From contig CAMCRC010000016.1 in assembly GCA_945877175.1 (NCBI GenBank), forward strand, positions 1 through 41,264: a stretch of 41,264 nucleotides of DNA, in the 5' to 3' direction. Of the stretch, positions 25,574 to 35,469 are shown piece by piece. The notes under the pieces were generated by a model that was given only the letters and a program-made list of their open reading frames with translations, did no database searches and was not told where the DNA came from. Position numbers and translations under genes: made by a program. The stretch is from Klebsiella pneumoniae (GTDB lineage Bacteria > Pseudomonadota > Gammaproteobacteria > Pseudomonadales > Pseudohongiellaceae). The stretch's first letter is position 1, and the number at the start of each line of letters is the position of its first letter.

Positions 25574-26509
25574 TCAATTCATTGAGCGCAGATAAATGTC
25601 GGCAAGATTTGCAGCAGAAGTATTTGGGAAGCGAGACTGTACTTGGCGAAGCAACTGCTGTGCACGCTCTGCATTCCCAAGTTTGTCATAGACTGTACCT
25701 AATGAGTACATTGCATCATCGACTTTGCGTCCATCGGGGTATTGCGTCACTATTGTTTCGAACGCAAGACGTGCTTCTTCCATCATGGCAAGATTGACGT
25801 ATGCCTGTCCTTTCCAATAGTAGGCGTTGGTGATGAATCTTCCGCTGGGGTAAAGGCTGAGATACTTATCGAATTCTGTAACGGCGTTCTGGTATTGCTC
25901 GTCCTGCAGCAATGAATCCAGTGCAAGCTGATACTGCTGTTGCTCTGTCAATACTGTAGGCTGCACGGAAGGTGCCGAAACGGAAGGAGTATCATTCAAA
26001 GGAACAGCACTTGCAGGCTGATCAGGAGCAATTGGTGCGGTATTGACTGCCACTTGTGGCTGTGGCGCAGTTTGAACTGGTACAGAAACCGGTGCGGCAG
26101 CATTAATCGGAACAGTCGGACTCACTTGCGTCAATGCAGCGACCGGAGCCTGCACAGCTGCCGGAGCAACTGCAGGTGCACTGATAGCAGACTGACCGCT
26201 GGAGATCGAAGTCAAACGGGTATCAAGATCGGTATATCGATCCAGCGACTCGCGCTTGAGATTATTCAATTCGTAATTCTGCTCTTCGACCAGTCCACGG
26301 AGCGTTTCCAACTCCGCACGCATTTCGCGAAACTGATCCAGCAGCATGACTAGTGCATCATTCGAAGAACTGCCTGGTTGAACTCCAGAAGAGGTCTGGC
26401 CAGGCAGGTAAGGCTGAGCTTCCACTACTCCCGCCGCGCTCATTACGTTAGTACTGAGCAGTGAGGCTGGTACCGCTATAACAAGCGTTGCGAGAAAGTG
26501 TTTCATCAA
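25574..26509 (-). CDS. cpoB: Cell division coordinator CpoB (YbgF), Tol-Pal system
   Basis: A 311-residue periplasmic protein that links PBP1B peptidoglycan synthesis to Tol-driven outer-membrane constriction. The signal peptide (about 1-25, ending VMSA|AG) is followed by an N-terminal trimerising coiled coil (about 50-105), a Pro/Ala/Val-rich linker of roughly 75 residues and C-terminal TPRs (about 190-310; YYWKGQAYVNLAMMEEA, YSLGTVYDKLGNAERA). The linker is longer than in E. coli, which explains the larger size. Either of two adjacent ATG codons may start it. It follows pal by 19 nt. Confidence 0.92.
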   Translation of the reverse strand: MMKHFLATLVIAVPASLLSTNVMSAAGVVEAQPYLPGQTSSGVQPGSSSNDALVMLLDQFREMRAELETLRGLVEEQNYELNNLKRESLDRYTDLDTRLTSISSGQSAISAPAVAPAAVQAPVAALTQVSPTVPINAAAPVSVPVQTAPQPQVAVNTAPIAPDQPASAVPLNDTPSVSAPSVQPTVLTEQQQYQLALDSLLQDEQYQNAVTEFDKYLSLYPSGRFITNAYYWKGQAYVNLAMMEEARLAFETIVTQYPDGRKVDDAMYSLGTVYDKLGNAERAQQLLRQVQSRFPNTSAANLADIYLRSMN

Positions 26510-26528
26510 CTGTGCTGCCTTGTAGAGA

Positions 26529-27050
26529 TTACTTGATTTCTACGCGACGGTTCAGACGGTAAGAGGCTTCAGTCTGACCTGTGTCAGAAGGACGCTCTTC
26601 GCCATAGCTTACTGTTTCGATCTGAGACAGCGACGCACCATTGACTACCAGGTAATCGCGGATGCTGTTCGCACGACGCTCGCCCAATGCCAGGTTGTAC
26701 TCGCGCGTGCCGCGCTCGTCTGCGTGCCCTTCCAGACGAACTCGACGGCTGGAGTTTGCAGCCAGGTTGCGACCGTGAATTGCCAGTACATCGCGATCAG
26801 ACGCCATGAACTCGGAAACGTCAAAGTCAAAGTAGAACACTGTTGTAGCCAGTGCTGCTGCTTCCATGCGCTGCTGAGCTTCACGCTCACGTGCAAGGCG
26901 CTCTGCTTCTGCACGCTGTGCAGCTGCAGTCGTAGCGTCGATACCAGAAGTATCTGCAGTAGAAGCCATAGCTTCTTCGTCGCCAGTCGAACTACAGGCC
27001 GCCAGGCCCATAATTGACAAAGCCAGAATTGTTGTCTTGAAAAATTTCAT
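26529..27050 (-). CDS. pal: Peptidoglycan-associated lipoprotein
   Basis: A 173-residue outer-membrane lipoprotein that binds peptidoglycan and TolB. The lipobox LAAC (Cys18) is followed by an Ala/Glu/Arg-rich linker (about 40-65) and the OmpA-like domain (about 67-173) with FYFDFDVSEF, LEGHADERGTREYNLALGER and SYGEERP, which hold the diaminopimelate-binding Asp and Arg. ATG 27050 gives a correct signal peptide. The gene lies 67 nt after tolB. Confidence 0.96.
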   Translation of the reverse strand: MKFFKTTILALSIMGLAACSSTGDEEAMASTADTSGIDATTAAAQRAEAERLAREREAQQRMEAAALATTVFYFDFDVSEFMASDRDVLAIHGRNLAANSSRRVRLEGHADERGTREYNLALGERRANSIRDYLVVNGASLSQIETVSYGEERPSDTGQTEASYRLNRRVEIK

Positions 27051-27117
27051 GCTGTGCGTACCCACTCTGCAAGTCCTCCAATAGGCTGATGCTATCAAAA
27101 ACACAAGTTTATTTAGT

Positions 27118-28428
27118 TCAATTTAAGAACGGCGACCAAGATGGTTCCCGAACATCGCCCTGCGCGGATGGTAAACGGAACTTTACACGTCCGTCAATTG
27201 AAACGGCATCCAGGATGCCTCTTCCATTGACCTTCGTGGCGAACATGATCATGCTTCCGTTCGGCGCCACGCTGGGAGATTCGTCTAGTGAAGTGTCAGT
27301 CAATGTTATCAACCGCTGAGTCTCGATATTGAAGATCGCTATGCTATAGCTGTTATCTTCGCGGGTGTCACGCCTGACGTGGACAAGATTCTTGCCATCC
27401 GGCAGGAAACGTCCCTTTGCACAATAAAAACAGTCGAAGGTTAGCCGCTCGGGAAAACCTCCTGTAATTCCAACTTGATAGATCTGAGGCTGACCGGTTC
27501 GGTCTGAGGTGAAGACCACGGAGCGACTGTCAGCGGACCAGCTGGGTTCAGTCTCAGCTCGTGGATGATCAGTCAGACGCGTCAACTGATTGCTCATCAG
27601 ATCCATCACGTACACATCTGGGCTTCCGTCCTTCGACAATACCATTGCCAGCTTCGTGCCATCTGGCGACCATACAGGAGAGCTGTTGATGCCCGGAAAA
27701 TTGGTAATCTGGCGACGCTGCCCTGTCGCGATCTCCTGGATATAGATGCGTGGCAGATTGGTTTCAAATGACAAATAGGCCACCTGACTGCCGTCTGGAG
27801 ACCATGTAGGGGACATCAGGGGCTCTTGTGACTCCACTAGAACCTGTGACCTTCGACCATCATAGTCAGACTTCTCAATACGATAGTAAGTAAGCTCTGG
27901 CGAAACGAATTGTGCCGAGACGTAAAGAATTTCTGTCGAAAACGCCCCCCGAACCCCAGTGACCTGCTCATAAACTACATTACTTATCTCGTGACCGATG
28001 TCGCGCAACTGCGACATGGAACCAGTCAGCACTTCGCCAACGAGCTTTTGCTCACGTGCCACATCGAAAAACTCGTATTGCACCTGGACAAGCTGACTTC
28101 CCGGTGAGTTGGTAATCTTTCCTACCAGCAGATAATCCTGAGCCAGAATGCGCCAGTCGCGAAAAAACACTTCGGCCGCTTCATCTGGCGTGCTGAGCAT
28201 GTTGCCCGCGGGCAAAGCCCGGAATTCGCCTACCTGCTGAAGATCTGCCGCCACAATTCCGGCTACATCCTCACTCAAAGCACTTGAGCCTTCCCATGAA
28301 AACGGCACTACAGCGATAGGGATGGGGTTGTCGACACCCTGAGTGATCTCGATATTCAGCTCAGCTGCCATGAGCCCCTCTGCAAACAGAGAGGCAACAA
28401 TAATCAGATTTCGCAAAGTCTTGATCAA
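27118..28428 (-). CDS. tolB: Tol-Pal system beta-propeller protein TolB
   Basis: A 436-residue periplasmic protein that shuttles between Pal and TolA. The signal peptide (about 1-21, ending LMA|AE) exposes the N-terminal TolA box. The amino-terminal domain (about 25-160) is followed by a six-bladed propeller with repeated SPxWSPDGxxxAyxS units (MSPTWSPDGSQVAYLSF, SSPVWSPDGTKLAMV, TEPSWSADSRSVVFTSD). Its start overlaps the tolA stop by 4 nt. Confidence 0.97.
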   Translation of the reverse strand: MIKTLRNLIIVASLFAEGLMAAELNIEITQGVDNPIPIAVVPFSWEGSSALSEDVAGIVAADLQQVGEFRALPAGNMLSTPDEAAEVFFRDWRILAQDYLLVGKITNSPGSQLVQVQYEFFDVAREQKLVGEVLTGSMSQLRDIGHEISNVVYEQVTGVRGAFSTEILYVSAQFVSPELTYYRIEKSDYDGRRSQVLVESQEPLMSPTWSPDGSQVAYLSFETNLPRIYIQEIATGQRRQITNFPGINSSPVWSPDGTKLAMVLSKDGSPDVYVMDLMSNQLTRLTDHPRAETEPSWSADSRSVVFTSDRTGQPQIYQVGITGGFPERLTFDCFYCAKGRFLPDGKNLVHVRRDTREDNSYSIAIFNIETQRLITLTDTSLDESPSVAPNGSMIMFATKVNGRGILDAVSIDGRVKFRLPSAQGDVREPSWSPFLN

Positions 28429-29252
28429 TTCAATAAATCCTGAGGTCTGAATGTTAACAGGAATGTTCTGAAATTTCGGTCAAAAAGCCGAGGGTCCATG
28501 CCCTGCAACTCCGTAAATCTATTTACTTTCAGCACAGCGGACTCGGCAGCCCTGTCAAACGCAAAATCGCCGCTTGATTGGACTATGGCGACATCCAGGA
28601 TGTCTCCTGTCGGTACCATGCGTATTCGCAACACTACTACCATTCCATTTCGGGCGCTTGGCGGTCGCGACCAGTACTGCTGTACAAGATCATGAATCAC
28701 CGCTGAGTACGCCATTACCAGTTCCGCGTCTGTTTCAGCGAGCTCCCGTGAGTCTGCTTCCTGCTGCGCCAGAGCCTGGGCCTGAGCCTGCTCTTGTCGC
28801 TGACGCTCCTGTTCTGCCGCCACTTCCTGCTGTCGACGCTGTTCTGCCTCGCGCTGCCTCTGCTCTTCCGCTACCCGCTGCTGCTCAGCCTGGCGCTGCT
28901 CAGTCTGACGCCGCTCCAGATCCTGTTGCCGCCGCTCCGCAACTCGCTGCTCTTCCGCCTGGCGCTCTGCCTGTTCGCGCCTCTGCTCCGCCTGGGCGGA
29001 TTCCTGCCGCTGCTGCTCCTGGCGTTCTCTCTCGGCACGCTGATCACGCTCCTGCTGAGCCTGCCGCTGCTGCACCTGTTCATTGCGCGCTTGCGGATTC
29101 TCGTTTACCAGCAGCGCCTTGACTGAAGGCGGACGGACAATATCGATCACTTCCGTGTCTGCCCGCTGAAAGTACAGGAGCGCCCCAACCACCGACACAT
29201 GCAGCAATACTGCCAGCATGACCGAAAGTGGATATCCGTTGAAAACCGTCAC
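28425..29252 (-). CDS. tolA: Tol-Pal system protein TolA
   Basis: A 275-residue inner-membrane protein that bridges the envelope. An N-terminal membrane helix (about 8-27, containing SVMLAVLLHVSVVGALLYF) is followed by a long predicted helix (about 55-170) and the globular C-terminal domain (about 180-275; WSRPPSARNGMVVVLRIRM, GDILDVAIVQSSGDFAFD). The central helix is Gln/Glu/Arg-rich rather than Ala/Lys-rich as in E. coli, which makes 28750-29100 look repetitive. It starts 12 nt after tolR. Confidence 0.95.
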   Translation of the reverse strand: MTVFNGYPLSVMLAVLLHVSVVGALLYFQRADTEVIDIVRPPSVKALLVNENPQARNEQVQQRQAQQERDQRAERERQEQQRQESAQAEQRREQAERQAEEQRVAERRQQDLERRQTEQRQAEQQRVAEEQRQREAEQRRQQEVAAEQERQRQEQAQAQALAQQEADSRELAETDAELVMAYSAVIHDLVQQYWSRPPSARNGMVVVLRIRMVPTGDILDVAIVQSSGDFAFDRAAESAVLKVNRFTELQGMDPRLFDRNFRTFLLTFRPQDLLN

Positions 29253-29264
29253 AGTACGAATGAA

Positions 29265-29699
29265 CTATTCCAGTGGTTTCGTAATCAAATTGGGACTTGC
29301 CACACCCGCTGCCTGCAAAACCGTCATAAGACTAATGAACGAGCTGTAACTGCTCTGTCCGTCGCCTTCCACAAAAACCTGAATCTGTGGATTCGCGCCA
29401 ACTATTCTGCCCACCTGATCACCAATCACTTCGATGGCTACAGCAGTTCTTTCTTCTTCCTGCGTACTGCCAAGGCTGATGTAGTACTGCTCATCTGCAG
29501 TAATCGAAATCACCAGTGTTTCCGCATTTTCATCTACTTGAAGCGGCTCTGAGGACGCTTCTGGCAACTCGACAATCAGGCCCTGCGTCAAGAGCGGCGC
29601 GGTCACCATGAACACGATCAGCAACACCAGCATCACATCAATGTAGGGGACAACATTGATCTCTGCCATGGGTCTGCGACGTTTTCTGACCGTTTCCAT
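29265..29699 (-). CDS. tolR: Tol-Pal system proton-channel protein TolR
   Basis: A 144-residue ExbD/TolR protein. The single membrane helix carries the essential proton-path aspartate, Asp21 (VPYIDVMLVLLIVFMV), followed by a periplasmic domain that ends VLQAAGV. With TolQ it converts the proton gradient to movement of TolA. It follows tolQ by 7 nt. Confidence 0.97.
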   Translation of the reverse strand: METVRKRRRPMAEINVVPYIDVMLVLLIVFMVTAPLLTQGLIVELPEASSEPLQVDENAETLVISITADEQYYISLGSTQEEERTAVAIEVIGDQVGRIVGANPQIQVFVEGDGQSSYSSFISLMTVLQAAGVASPNLITKPLE

Positions 29700-29706
29700 T
29701 TAACCT

Positions 29707-30402
29707 CTATTTGCCCGGGGTGCTGTAAACCTGCCTGTGCAGGATGCTTGCGAATTCTTCAATAAACGTCAGGTAGTTGTTTGTCAGGGACTCTACTCTT
29801 GAAGAATAGCGATTGTAGGCAACAACAGCAGGGATAGCTGCGAACAATCCCATGGCGGTGGCAATCAGCGCCTCTGCGATGCCCGGAGCAACTACCTGCA
29901 GACTTGCCTGACTCTGGCTGGCAAGACTGATGAACGAGTTCATGATCCCGATAACTGTTCCGAACAATCCGATGTATGGAGAAACAGATCCCACAGTTGC
30001 GAGGAACGTCAAATTCTTTTCCAGCTTCTCTTCTTCGCGGGAGTAAGCAACCCGCATCGCTCTCTGCGCGCCCCCCATGACGGCGTCAGACTCAATGCCA
30101 CCCTGCTGCCGCAGTCGCATGAACTCCTTGAAGCCCGCACGAAAAATATTTTCCATGCCGCCAACCTGGACACTCTCCTTCTGCTGGGAACTGCCCTCAC
30201 GGAACAGCTGACTCAGGTCCATTCCAGACCAGAAGCGCTTCTCGAATCCCTCCATGCCGCGCACTGCCGCTGTAAGAACAAGCCAGCGCTGGATGATCAT
30301 TACCCACGATACTACCGAGGCCATCAGGAGGATGAGCATGACCAACTGAACGGGCAGGGTTGCCGCTACTATCAATCCCCACACGTTTATCGATTCGCTC
30401 AC
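29707..30402 (-). CDS. tolQ: Tol-Pal system proton-channel protein TolQ
   Basis: A 231-residue inner-membrane protein with three membrane helices (about 10-35, 130-155 and 165-190) of the MotA/TolQ/ExbB family; VGSVSPYIGLFGTVIGIMNSF and PGIAEALIATAMGLFAAIPAVV line the channel. The GTG at 30402 is chosen because a perfect GGAGG lies 8 nt upstream and the product then starts SESINVWGL as in the family. The longer frame from 30423 would begin inside this ribosome binding site. It is the first gene of the tol cluster here, because ybgC, normally upstream, is absent. Confidence 0.95.
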   Translation of the reverse strand: MSESINVWGLIVAATLPVQLVMLILLMASVVSWVMIIQRWLVLTAAVRGMEGFEKRFWSGMDLSQLFREGSSQQKESVQVGGMENIFRAGFKEFMRLRQQGGIESDAVMGGAQRAMRVAYSREEEKLEKNLTFLATVGSVSPYIGLFGTVIGIMNSFISLASQSQASLQVVAPGIAEALIATAMGLFAAIPAVVAYNRYSSRVESLTNNYLTFIEEFASILHRQVYSTPGK

Positions 30403-30434
30403 TGCTAAACCTCCGGGCTCCAAAAACTGGCAGC

Positions 30435-30440
30435 ATTATA
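30435..30440 (-). promoter_or_regulatory. Possible -10 box of the tol-pal operon
   Basis: A perfect TATAAT on the minus strand lies about 33 nt before the tolQ GTG, in the 224-bp gap after ruvB. No good -35 was found at 16-18 bp. Apart from this box the gap is AT-rich, and I see no gene or clear ruvB terminator in it. Confidence 0.35.
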
Positions 30441-30626
30441 AGGTATGTTTTGTGCTTCTCATACACAATCCGGTGTTTTATAAAGAGTTTTTGTCGATTA
30501 ATGTGATTCCTGACTCACTCATGCATTAAACCTTTTCAATCTAACTTAGCCTCAGGAACATTCAGGCCGGGAGCTGACGAAATATGGCACAAAGAAGGCG
30601 CACATTCTGAGGGAATAGAGTTGGAA

Positions 30627-31658
30627 TCACTCTCCGGCGAGAGGCGTGGTCGAGCCAGGCACTGGCAATCCGAAGTGAAGATAAGCATGCGGTGTAACCA
30701 CACGCCCACGTGTCGTGCGCATCATGAATCCTTGCTGAATCAAATAAGGCTCAAGCACATCTTCAATAGTGTCACGCTCTTCGCTGATGGCTGCGGCAAG
30801 ACTGTCAACACCGACAGGCCCTCCCCCAAACTTCTCGATCATGGTGATCAGAAGCCGGCGATCCATGTGATCAAATCCATTACTGTCGATGCTCAGCATA
30901 TCCAGAGCCAGACTGGCTGCCCGCTTGTCCATTACGCCTCCGCATTTCATCTGGGCATAGTCGCGTACCCGGCGCAAAAGTCGATTGGCGATACGAGGCG
31001 TGCCCCTTGCGCGGCGCGCAATTTCTTCAGCGCCATCTGCATCGATCTCGCAGCCAAGGATTGCTGCCGAGCGACGCACGATGCTGCAAAGCTCCGACGG
31101 AGAGTAAAACTCCAGTCGCTGGATGATTCCGAAGCGGTCACGCAGAGGCGATGTCAGCAGACCTGCCCGAGTCGTCGCTCCCACCAATGTAAAAGGCGGC
31201 AAATCCAGCTTGATTGACCGGGCAGAGGGCCCTTCTCCGATCATGATGTCCAGCTGGTAATCTTCCATGGCGGGGTAAAGTATTTCTTCAATGGCCGGGC
31301 TCAGTCGATGAATCTCGTCGATGAACAGGACGTCCCCAGCCTCGAGATTGGTCAGCATGGCCGCCAGGTCACCTGCTTTTTCCAATACCGGTCCCGACGT
31401 GGTCTTGATCGACACCTGCAATTCATTGGCGATGATGTTGGCTAGCGTTGTCTTGCCCAGTCCGGGAGGCCCGAAGATCAGCACATGGTCCATGGCTTCC
31501 TTCCGATCGCGAGCGGCGCCGATGAAAATCTCCATCTGCCTTTTCACGTCACTCTGTCCAATATAGTCCTGCAATGACAGCGGGCGAATGGCTCGGTCCA
31601 GGGACTGGTCGTTAGGGCTGATGCCGGGAGATATCAAGCGATCTTCTTCATTGATCAT
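30627..31658 (-). CDS. ruvB: Holliday junction branch migration ATPase RuvB
   Basis: A 343-residue AAA+ motor that drives branch migration with Ruv[12 protein letters not shown] is Walker A, LFIDEIHR is Walker [20 protein letters not shown] holds sensor 1 and the arginine-finger region, and the C-terminal winged helix (about 260-335) ends with [13 protein letters not shown]. Its ATG overlaps the ruvA stop by 4 nt. It is the last gene of the ruvCAB unit. Confidence 0.97.
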   Translation of the reverse strand: MINEEDRLISPGISPNDQSLDRAIRPLSLQDYIGQSDVKRQMEIFIGAARDRKEAMDHVLIFGPPGLGKTTLANIIANELQVSIKTTSGPVLEKAGDLAAMLTNLEAGDVLFIDEIHRLSPAIEEILYPAMEDYQLDIMIGEGPSARSIKLDLPPFTLVGATTRAGLLTSPLRDRFGIIQRLEFYSPSELCSIVRRSAAILGCEIDADGAEEIARRARGTPRIANRLLRRVRDYAQMKCGGVMDKRAASLALDMLSIDSNGFDHMDRRLLITMIEKFGGGPVGVDSLAAAISEERDTIEDVLEPYLIQQGFMMRTTRGRVVTPHAYLHFGLPVPGSTTPLAGE

Positions 31659-32275
31659 GACGTGGTAGTATTCCTGAGCGCTTGCCGGATGAGATCTTCG
31701 CTTTTCGAGATCGCAGCGTCAGCTTTGAGTACCTGAGCTATCATGCGAGCGGCTTCCTGGGGTTTGTAGCCAAGCGAGATCAAGGCTGTTTCAGCTTCCT
31801 GAGCGATTGCACGTTCGCCTGCCCCTGCGACCACTGGAGCATCAGGAAAACTGACCTGCAGCTCACTGCCCCACTCGGAAAGACGATCTTTCATTTCTAC
31901 AATCAGGCGCTCAGCAGTCTTGCGTCCAATGCCTGGCATGCGAGTCAGACCAGCGATGTCATTGACTCGAATGGTTCGGACAAACTCGTCTACAGCCATG
32001 CCCGACAGTATTGTCAGCGCCATTTTGGGACCAACACCAGACACCTTGATCAAACTGCGAAACATCTGACGCTCCTGCAGTGTGAAGAAGCCATAAAGCA
32101 AATGGGCATCTTCGCGCACGACCAGATGCGTGTGCAGACTGACTTCACGGCCCACTGCCGGTAGTTGGTAAACGGTGCTCATGGGGACATGAACCTCATA
32201 GAACACGCCAGCGACATCCACAAGGATCTCTGGAGCCAGTCTTTCTGAGAGTATCCCTCTGATTCGTCCTATCAC
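31655..32275 (-). CDS. ruvA: Holliday junction-binding protein RuvA
   Basis: A 206-residue protein that forms tetramers on Holliday junctions. It has an OB fold (1-64), two helix-hairpin-helix motifs ([16 protein letters not shown] and [18 protein letters not shown], about 70-140) and, after a linker, a C-terminal domain that contacts RuvB (about 158-206; [16 protein letters not shown]). It overlaps ruvC and ruvB by 4 nt on each side. Confidence 0.97.
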   Translation of the reverse strand: MIGRIRGILSERLAPEILVDVAGVFYEVHVPMSTVYQLPAVGREVSLHTHLVVREDAHLLYGFFTLQERQMFRSLIKVSGVGPKMALTILSGMAVDEFVRTIRVNDIAGLTRMPGIGRKTAERLIVEMKDRLSEWGSELQVSFPDAPVVAGAGERAIAQEAETALISLGYKPQEAARMIAQVLKADAAISKSEDLIRQALRNTTTS

Positions 32276-32808
32276 GGCACTCGCCCCTTACTCTGCAGCC
32301 TGCTGTTGCGAAATGACGTTGCTCCGCTTATTCGCTGAAGATTCGCGCTGGTATTGGCATGGCAGATCGCGATGGCGAGCGCATCTGCTGCATCTGCCTG
32401 CACATTGCCGGTCACCCCAAGCAACACTTTGACCATATGCTGAACCTGTTCCTTTTCTGCATTGCCGTTTCCGACCAATGCCTGTTTGACCTTGCGAGGA
32501 GAATATTCGGAGAGCGCGAGATTGTGATGCAGACAGGCCACCATCGCACTGCCTCGCGCCTGCCCCAGCTTGAGCGCCGAGGAGACACTCTTGCCCAGAA
32601 ACACCTCCTCGATGGCACATTCCTGAGGGGCGTACTGCTCGATGATCTGGCAGAGATTGTCAAATATCAGCTTCAATCGCGCAGGATGATCGATATCAGG
32701 AAGCCGTATGCAGCCGCAGGCTACGTACCCCAGCTTGTTACCGGTGGCATTGATGATCCCGTAACCGGTCAATCTCGAACCTGGGTCGATTCCCAGAATC
32801 AAAGTCAT
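32272..32808 (-). CDS. ruvC: Holliday junction resolvase RuvC
   Basis: A 178-residue endonuclease that cuts Holliday junctions. The RNase H-like active site is complete: Asp8 (LGIDPGS), Glu67 (CAIEEVF), Asp139 and Asp142 (QADAADALAIAICH). It follows yebC by 44 nt, the common order yebC-ruvC-ruvA-ruvB. Confidence 0.97.
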   Translation of the reverse strand: MTLILGIDPGSRLTGYGIINATGNKLGYVACGCIRLPDIDHPARLKLIFDNLCQIIEQYAPQECAIEEVFLGKSVSSALKLGQARGSAMVACLHHNLALSEYSPRKVKQALVGNGNAEKEQVQHMVKVLLGVTGNVQADAADALAIAICHANTSANLQRISGATSFRNSRLQSKGRVP

Positions 32809-32852
32809 CAGTGTTCACTCCCGGAATTAGTCCAATCAGCTCACGCGCGCCG

Positions 32853-33599
32853 TCAGAGTCTGCTCATGACATCGTCGGAAATGCTCGCGTTGCTGTAAAC
32901 ATTCTGCACGTCATCCAGATCTTCGAGGTGATCCACCAGCTTCAGCAGCTTTTCGGCAGTGTCAAAATCGAGCGCCGCTTCCGTAGAGGCGATCATACTC
33001 ACTTCCGAGGCATCGGCGTGCAATCCGGCAGCAGTCAGCGCGTCCTTGACTGCGCCAAACTGTTCCGGCGAAGTCACCACTTCCAGGCTGCCATCGGACA
33101 TGAGACTGACATCATCGGCGCCGGCATCCAGCGCCACCTCCAGAATTCTGTCTTCCTCTATACCGGGCGCGAAGCTGATGGTGCCCTTTTTCTGAAACAG
33201 ATAGGCAACCGAACCGCTGGTACCGAGATTGCCGCCATACTTGGAAAACCCATGTCTGACATCAGCCACGGTGCGATTCTTGTTGTCAGTCAACGTCTCG
33301 ACAAGAATCGCCACGCCGCCCGGGCCATAGCCCTCGTAGACCAGCTCCTCAAGGTTTTCTGCTTCTGTCGTACCTGCACCACGCGCGATGGCCCGATCAA
33401 TGGTGTCGCGTGCCATGTTGGCACCCAGCGCCTTGTCAACCGCCGCGCGCAGCCTGGGGTTGTCAGCGACGTGCTCGCCTCCAAGCCTCGCCGCGACTGT
33501 CAGCTCGCGGATCCACTTCGTAAACACCTTGCCGCGACTGAAGTCCAGACGCGCCTTCTTGTGCTTGATATTGGACCATTTGCTGTGTCCCGCCACCAT
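32853..33599 (-). CDS. yebC: YebC/PmpR family protein
   Basis: A 248-residue protein of the YebC family. The start [18 protein letters not shown] and the segment [18 protein letters not shown] are hallmarks. In Pseudomonas the homologue PmpR was described as a transcriptional regulator of quorum sensing. Other family members help ribosomes pass difficult sequences such as proline runs, so the role here is open. It lies 23 nt after aspS with a GGAGGTG ribosome binding site. Confidence 0.95.
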   Translation of the reverse strand: MVAGHSKWSNIKHKKARLDFSRGKVFTKWIRELTVAARLGGEHVADNPRLRAAVDKALGANMARDTIDRAIARGAGTTEAENLEELVYEGYGPGGVAILVETLTDNKNRTVADVRHGFSKYGGNLGTSGSVAYLFQKKGTISFAPGIEEDRILEVALDAGADDVSLMSDGSLEVVTSPEQFGAVKDALTAAGLHADASEVSMIASTEAALDFDTAEKLLKLVDHLEDLDDVQNVYSNASISDDVMSRL

Positions 33600-33622
33600 T
33601 CACCTCCGGGTTGTCAGAAAGC

Positions 33623-35401
33623 CTATGCGCTCTTGTCGCTGGCTGCCTGACGAACCTGGATGTTCAGCTCACGCAGCTGCTTGGCTGATACCTGGCCCGG
33701 AGCATCCGTCAGCGGACATGCTGCCGACTGTGTCTTCGGGAAGGCAATGACCTCTCGAATGGACGAAGCTCCGGTCATCAGCATGATCAGTCGGTCCAGA
33801 CCGAAGGCAAGACCGCCGTGGGGCGGAGCACCATAGGAGAGCGCATCCAGCAGGAAGCCGAACTTCTCCTGCGCTTCCTCGTCGCCGATACCCAGAATCT
33901 TGAACACTGACTGCTGCATGGAAGGCTGGTTGATTCGAATGGAACCACCGCCCAGCTCCGTACCGTTGAGCACCATGTCATAAGCGCGCGACAGGGCCTT
34001 CAAGGGATCTGCCTGCACTTCTTCGACGCTGCAGGACGGCGCAGTAAAGGGGTGATGCAAGGCAGTCAGACTGCCATCACTTGCTTCTTCAAACATCGGG
34101 AAATCCACTACCCAGAGCGGCGCCCAGTCGCCCTTCACCAGCCCCATGTCTGCGCCGACTTTCAGCCGCAGCGCCCCGATGGACTCGTTGACGATTTTTG
34201 CCTTGTCAGCCCCGAAGAACACCAGATCGCCGTTCTGCACGCCCAGGCGAGCAAGGACATCATGCACAACCTGCTCAGGCATGAACTTGAGAATGGGAGA
34301 CTGCAGACCATCTATGCCGGCTGCCAGGTCATTGATCTTGATCCACGCCAAACCTTTAGCGCCGTAGATGGATACAAACTTCGTGTAGTCGTCGATTTCC
34401 TTGCGGCTCAGTCGACCACCATCGGGCACCCGCAGCGCAACAACACGTGACGCCGGGTCGTTGGCCGGACCATTGAATACTTTGAAATCCACGCTCTTCA
34501 TGAGGTCTGCTATGTCCACCAGCTCCATGGCAATGCGCAGGTCCGGCTTGTCGGAACCGAAGCGGCGCATGGCTTCGCCGAAGGTCATGCGGGGAAACTG
34601 AGCGAATTCGACATTCAGGTGCTTCTTGAATACCTGGCGAATCATCTCCTCAGTAATGCTCATGATCTGCTCTTCATTCATGAATGAAGTTTCAATATCA
34701 ATCTGCGTGAACTCTGGCTGACGATCTGCGCGAAGGTCTTCGTCACGGAAGCACTTGGCAATCTGATAGTAGCGATCCATACCAGCGACCATCAGAATCT
34801 GCTTGAAAAGCTGCGGAGACTGCGGGAGCGCAAAGAACTGGCCATGATGGGTGCGACTGGGCACCAGATAGTCACGGGCGCCCTCGGGTGTGGCACGCGT
34901 AAGAATGGGTGTCTCGATATCAAGGAAGCCATTTTCATCAAGATAGTTGCGGATGGTGTTGCTGACCTTGGAGCGAAAACGCAGGCGATCCGCCATTTCG
35001 GGCCGACGCAAATCAATGTAACGATGACGCAAACGGATGTCTTCCCCAACCTCGGCATGTTCATCCAGCATGAATGGCGGTGTTCTGGACGCATTCAGAA
35101 TCTCTAGCTGCTTGCCCAGTACTTCAATGCGACCAGTACCCATCACTGCGTTGCTGGTGCCTTCGGGACGCAACCGCACGATGCCGGTAATCTTGAGCAC
35201 AAATTCGCTGCGCACAGTTTCAGCCAGCGCGAAGCTCTCTTTGGCATCCGGATCAAACACGATCTGTGCAATCCCCTCGCGATCACGCAGATCGACGAAT
35301 ATCACGCCACCATGGTCGCGACGACGGTGGGCCCAGCCGCACAGAACCACTTCCTGTCCGACATGCTGTTCGTTCAATAGTCCGCAATAATGGCTGCGCA
35401 T
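33623..35401 (-). CDS. aspS: Aspartyl-tRNA synthetase, probably non-discriminating
   Basis: A 592-residue bacterial class II synthetase. It has an N-terminal OB fold (1-105), motif 2 ([18 protein letters not shown]), the bacterial GAD insertion (about 280-420) and motif 3 ([12 protein letters not shown]). His30 ([10 protein letters not shown]) and Gly81 (RPEGTSN) match the residues that in Pseudomonas mark AspRS able to charge both tRNA-Asp and tRNA-Asn; discriminating enzymes have Leu and Lys there. The cell would then need GatCAB to make Asn-tRNA. It is flanked by the FmdB zinc-ribbon gene upstream and yebC downstream. Confidence 0.96.
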   Translation of the reverse strand: MRSHYCGLLNEQHVGQEVVLCGWAHRRRDHGGVIFVDLRDREGIAQIVFDPDAKESFALAETVRSEFVLKITGIVRLRPEGTSNAVMGTGRIEVLGKQLEILNASRTPPFMLDEHAEVGEDIRLRHRYIDLRRPEMADRLRFRSKVSNTIRNYLDENGFLDIETPILTRATPEGARDYLVPSRTHHGQFFALPQSPQLFKQILMVAGMDRYYQIAKCFRDEDLRADRQPEFTQIDIETSFMNEEQIMSITEEMIRQVFKKHLNVEFAQFPRMTFGEAMRRFGSDKPDLRIAMELVDIADLMKSVDFKVFNGPANDPASRVVALRVPDGGRLSRKEIDDYTKFVSIYGAKGLAWIKINDLAAGIDGLQSPILKFMPEQVVHDVLARLGVQNGDLVFFGADKAKIVNESIGALRLKVGADMGLVKGDWAPLWVVDFPMFEEASDGSLTALHHPFTAPSCSVEEVQADPLKALSRAYDMVLNGTELGGGSIRINQPSMQQSVFKILGIGDEEAQEKFGFLLDALSYGAPPHGGLAFGLDRLIMLMTGASSIREVIAFPKTQSAACPLTDAPGQVSAKQLRELNIQVRQAASDKSA

Positions 35402-35469
35402 AACTTGTTCCTGTGTTTAATCTGTAAATTGCATCATTCAGGCTTGTTGACCAGCGCCTTGTGGCGTGG

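Noticed and set aside
28750-29100. Tandem repeat or CRISPR-like array
   Set aside because: The repetition is imperfect, has no spacers, and is explained by the Gln/Glu/Arg-rich helix of TolA.
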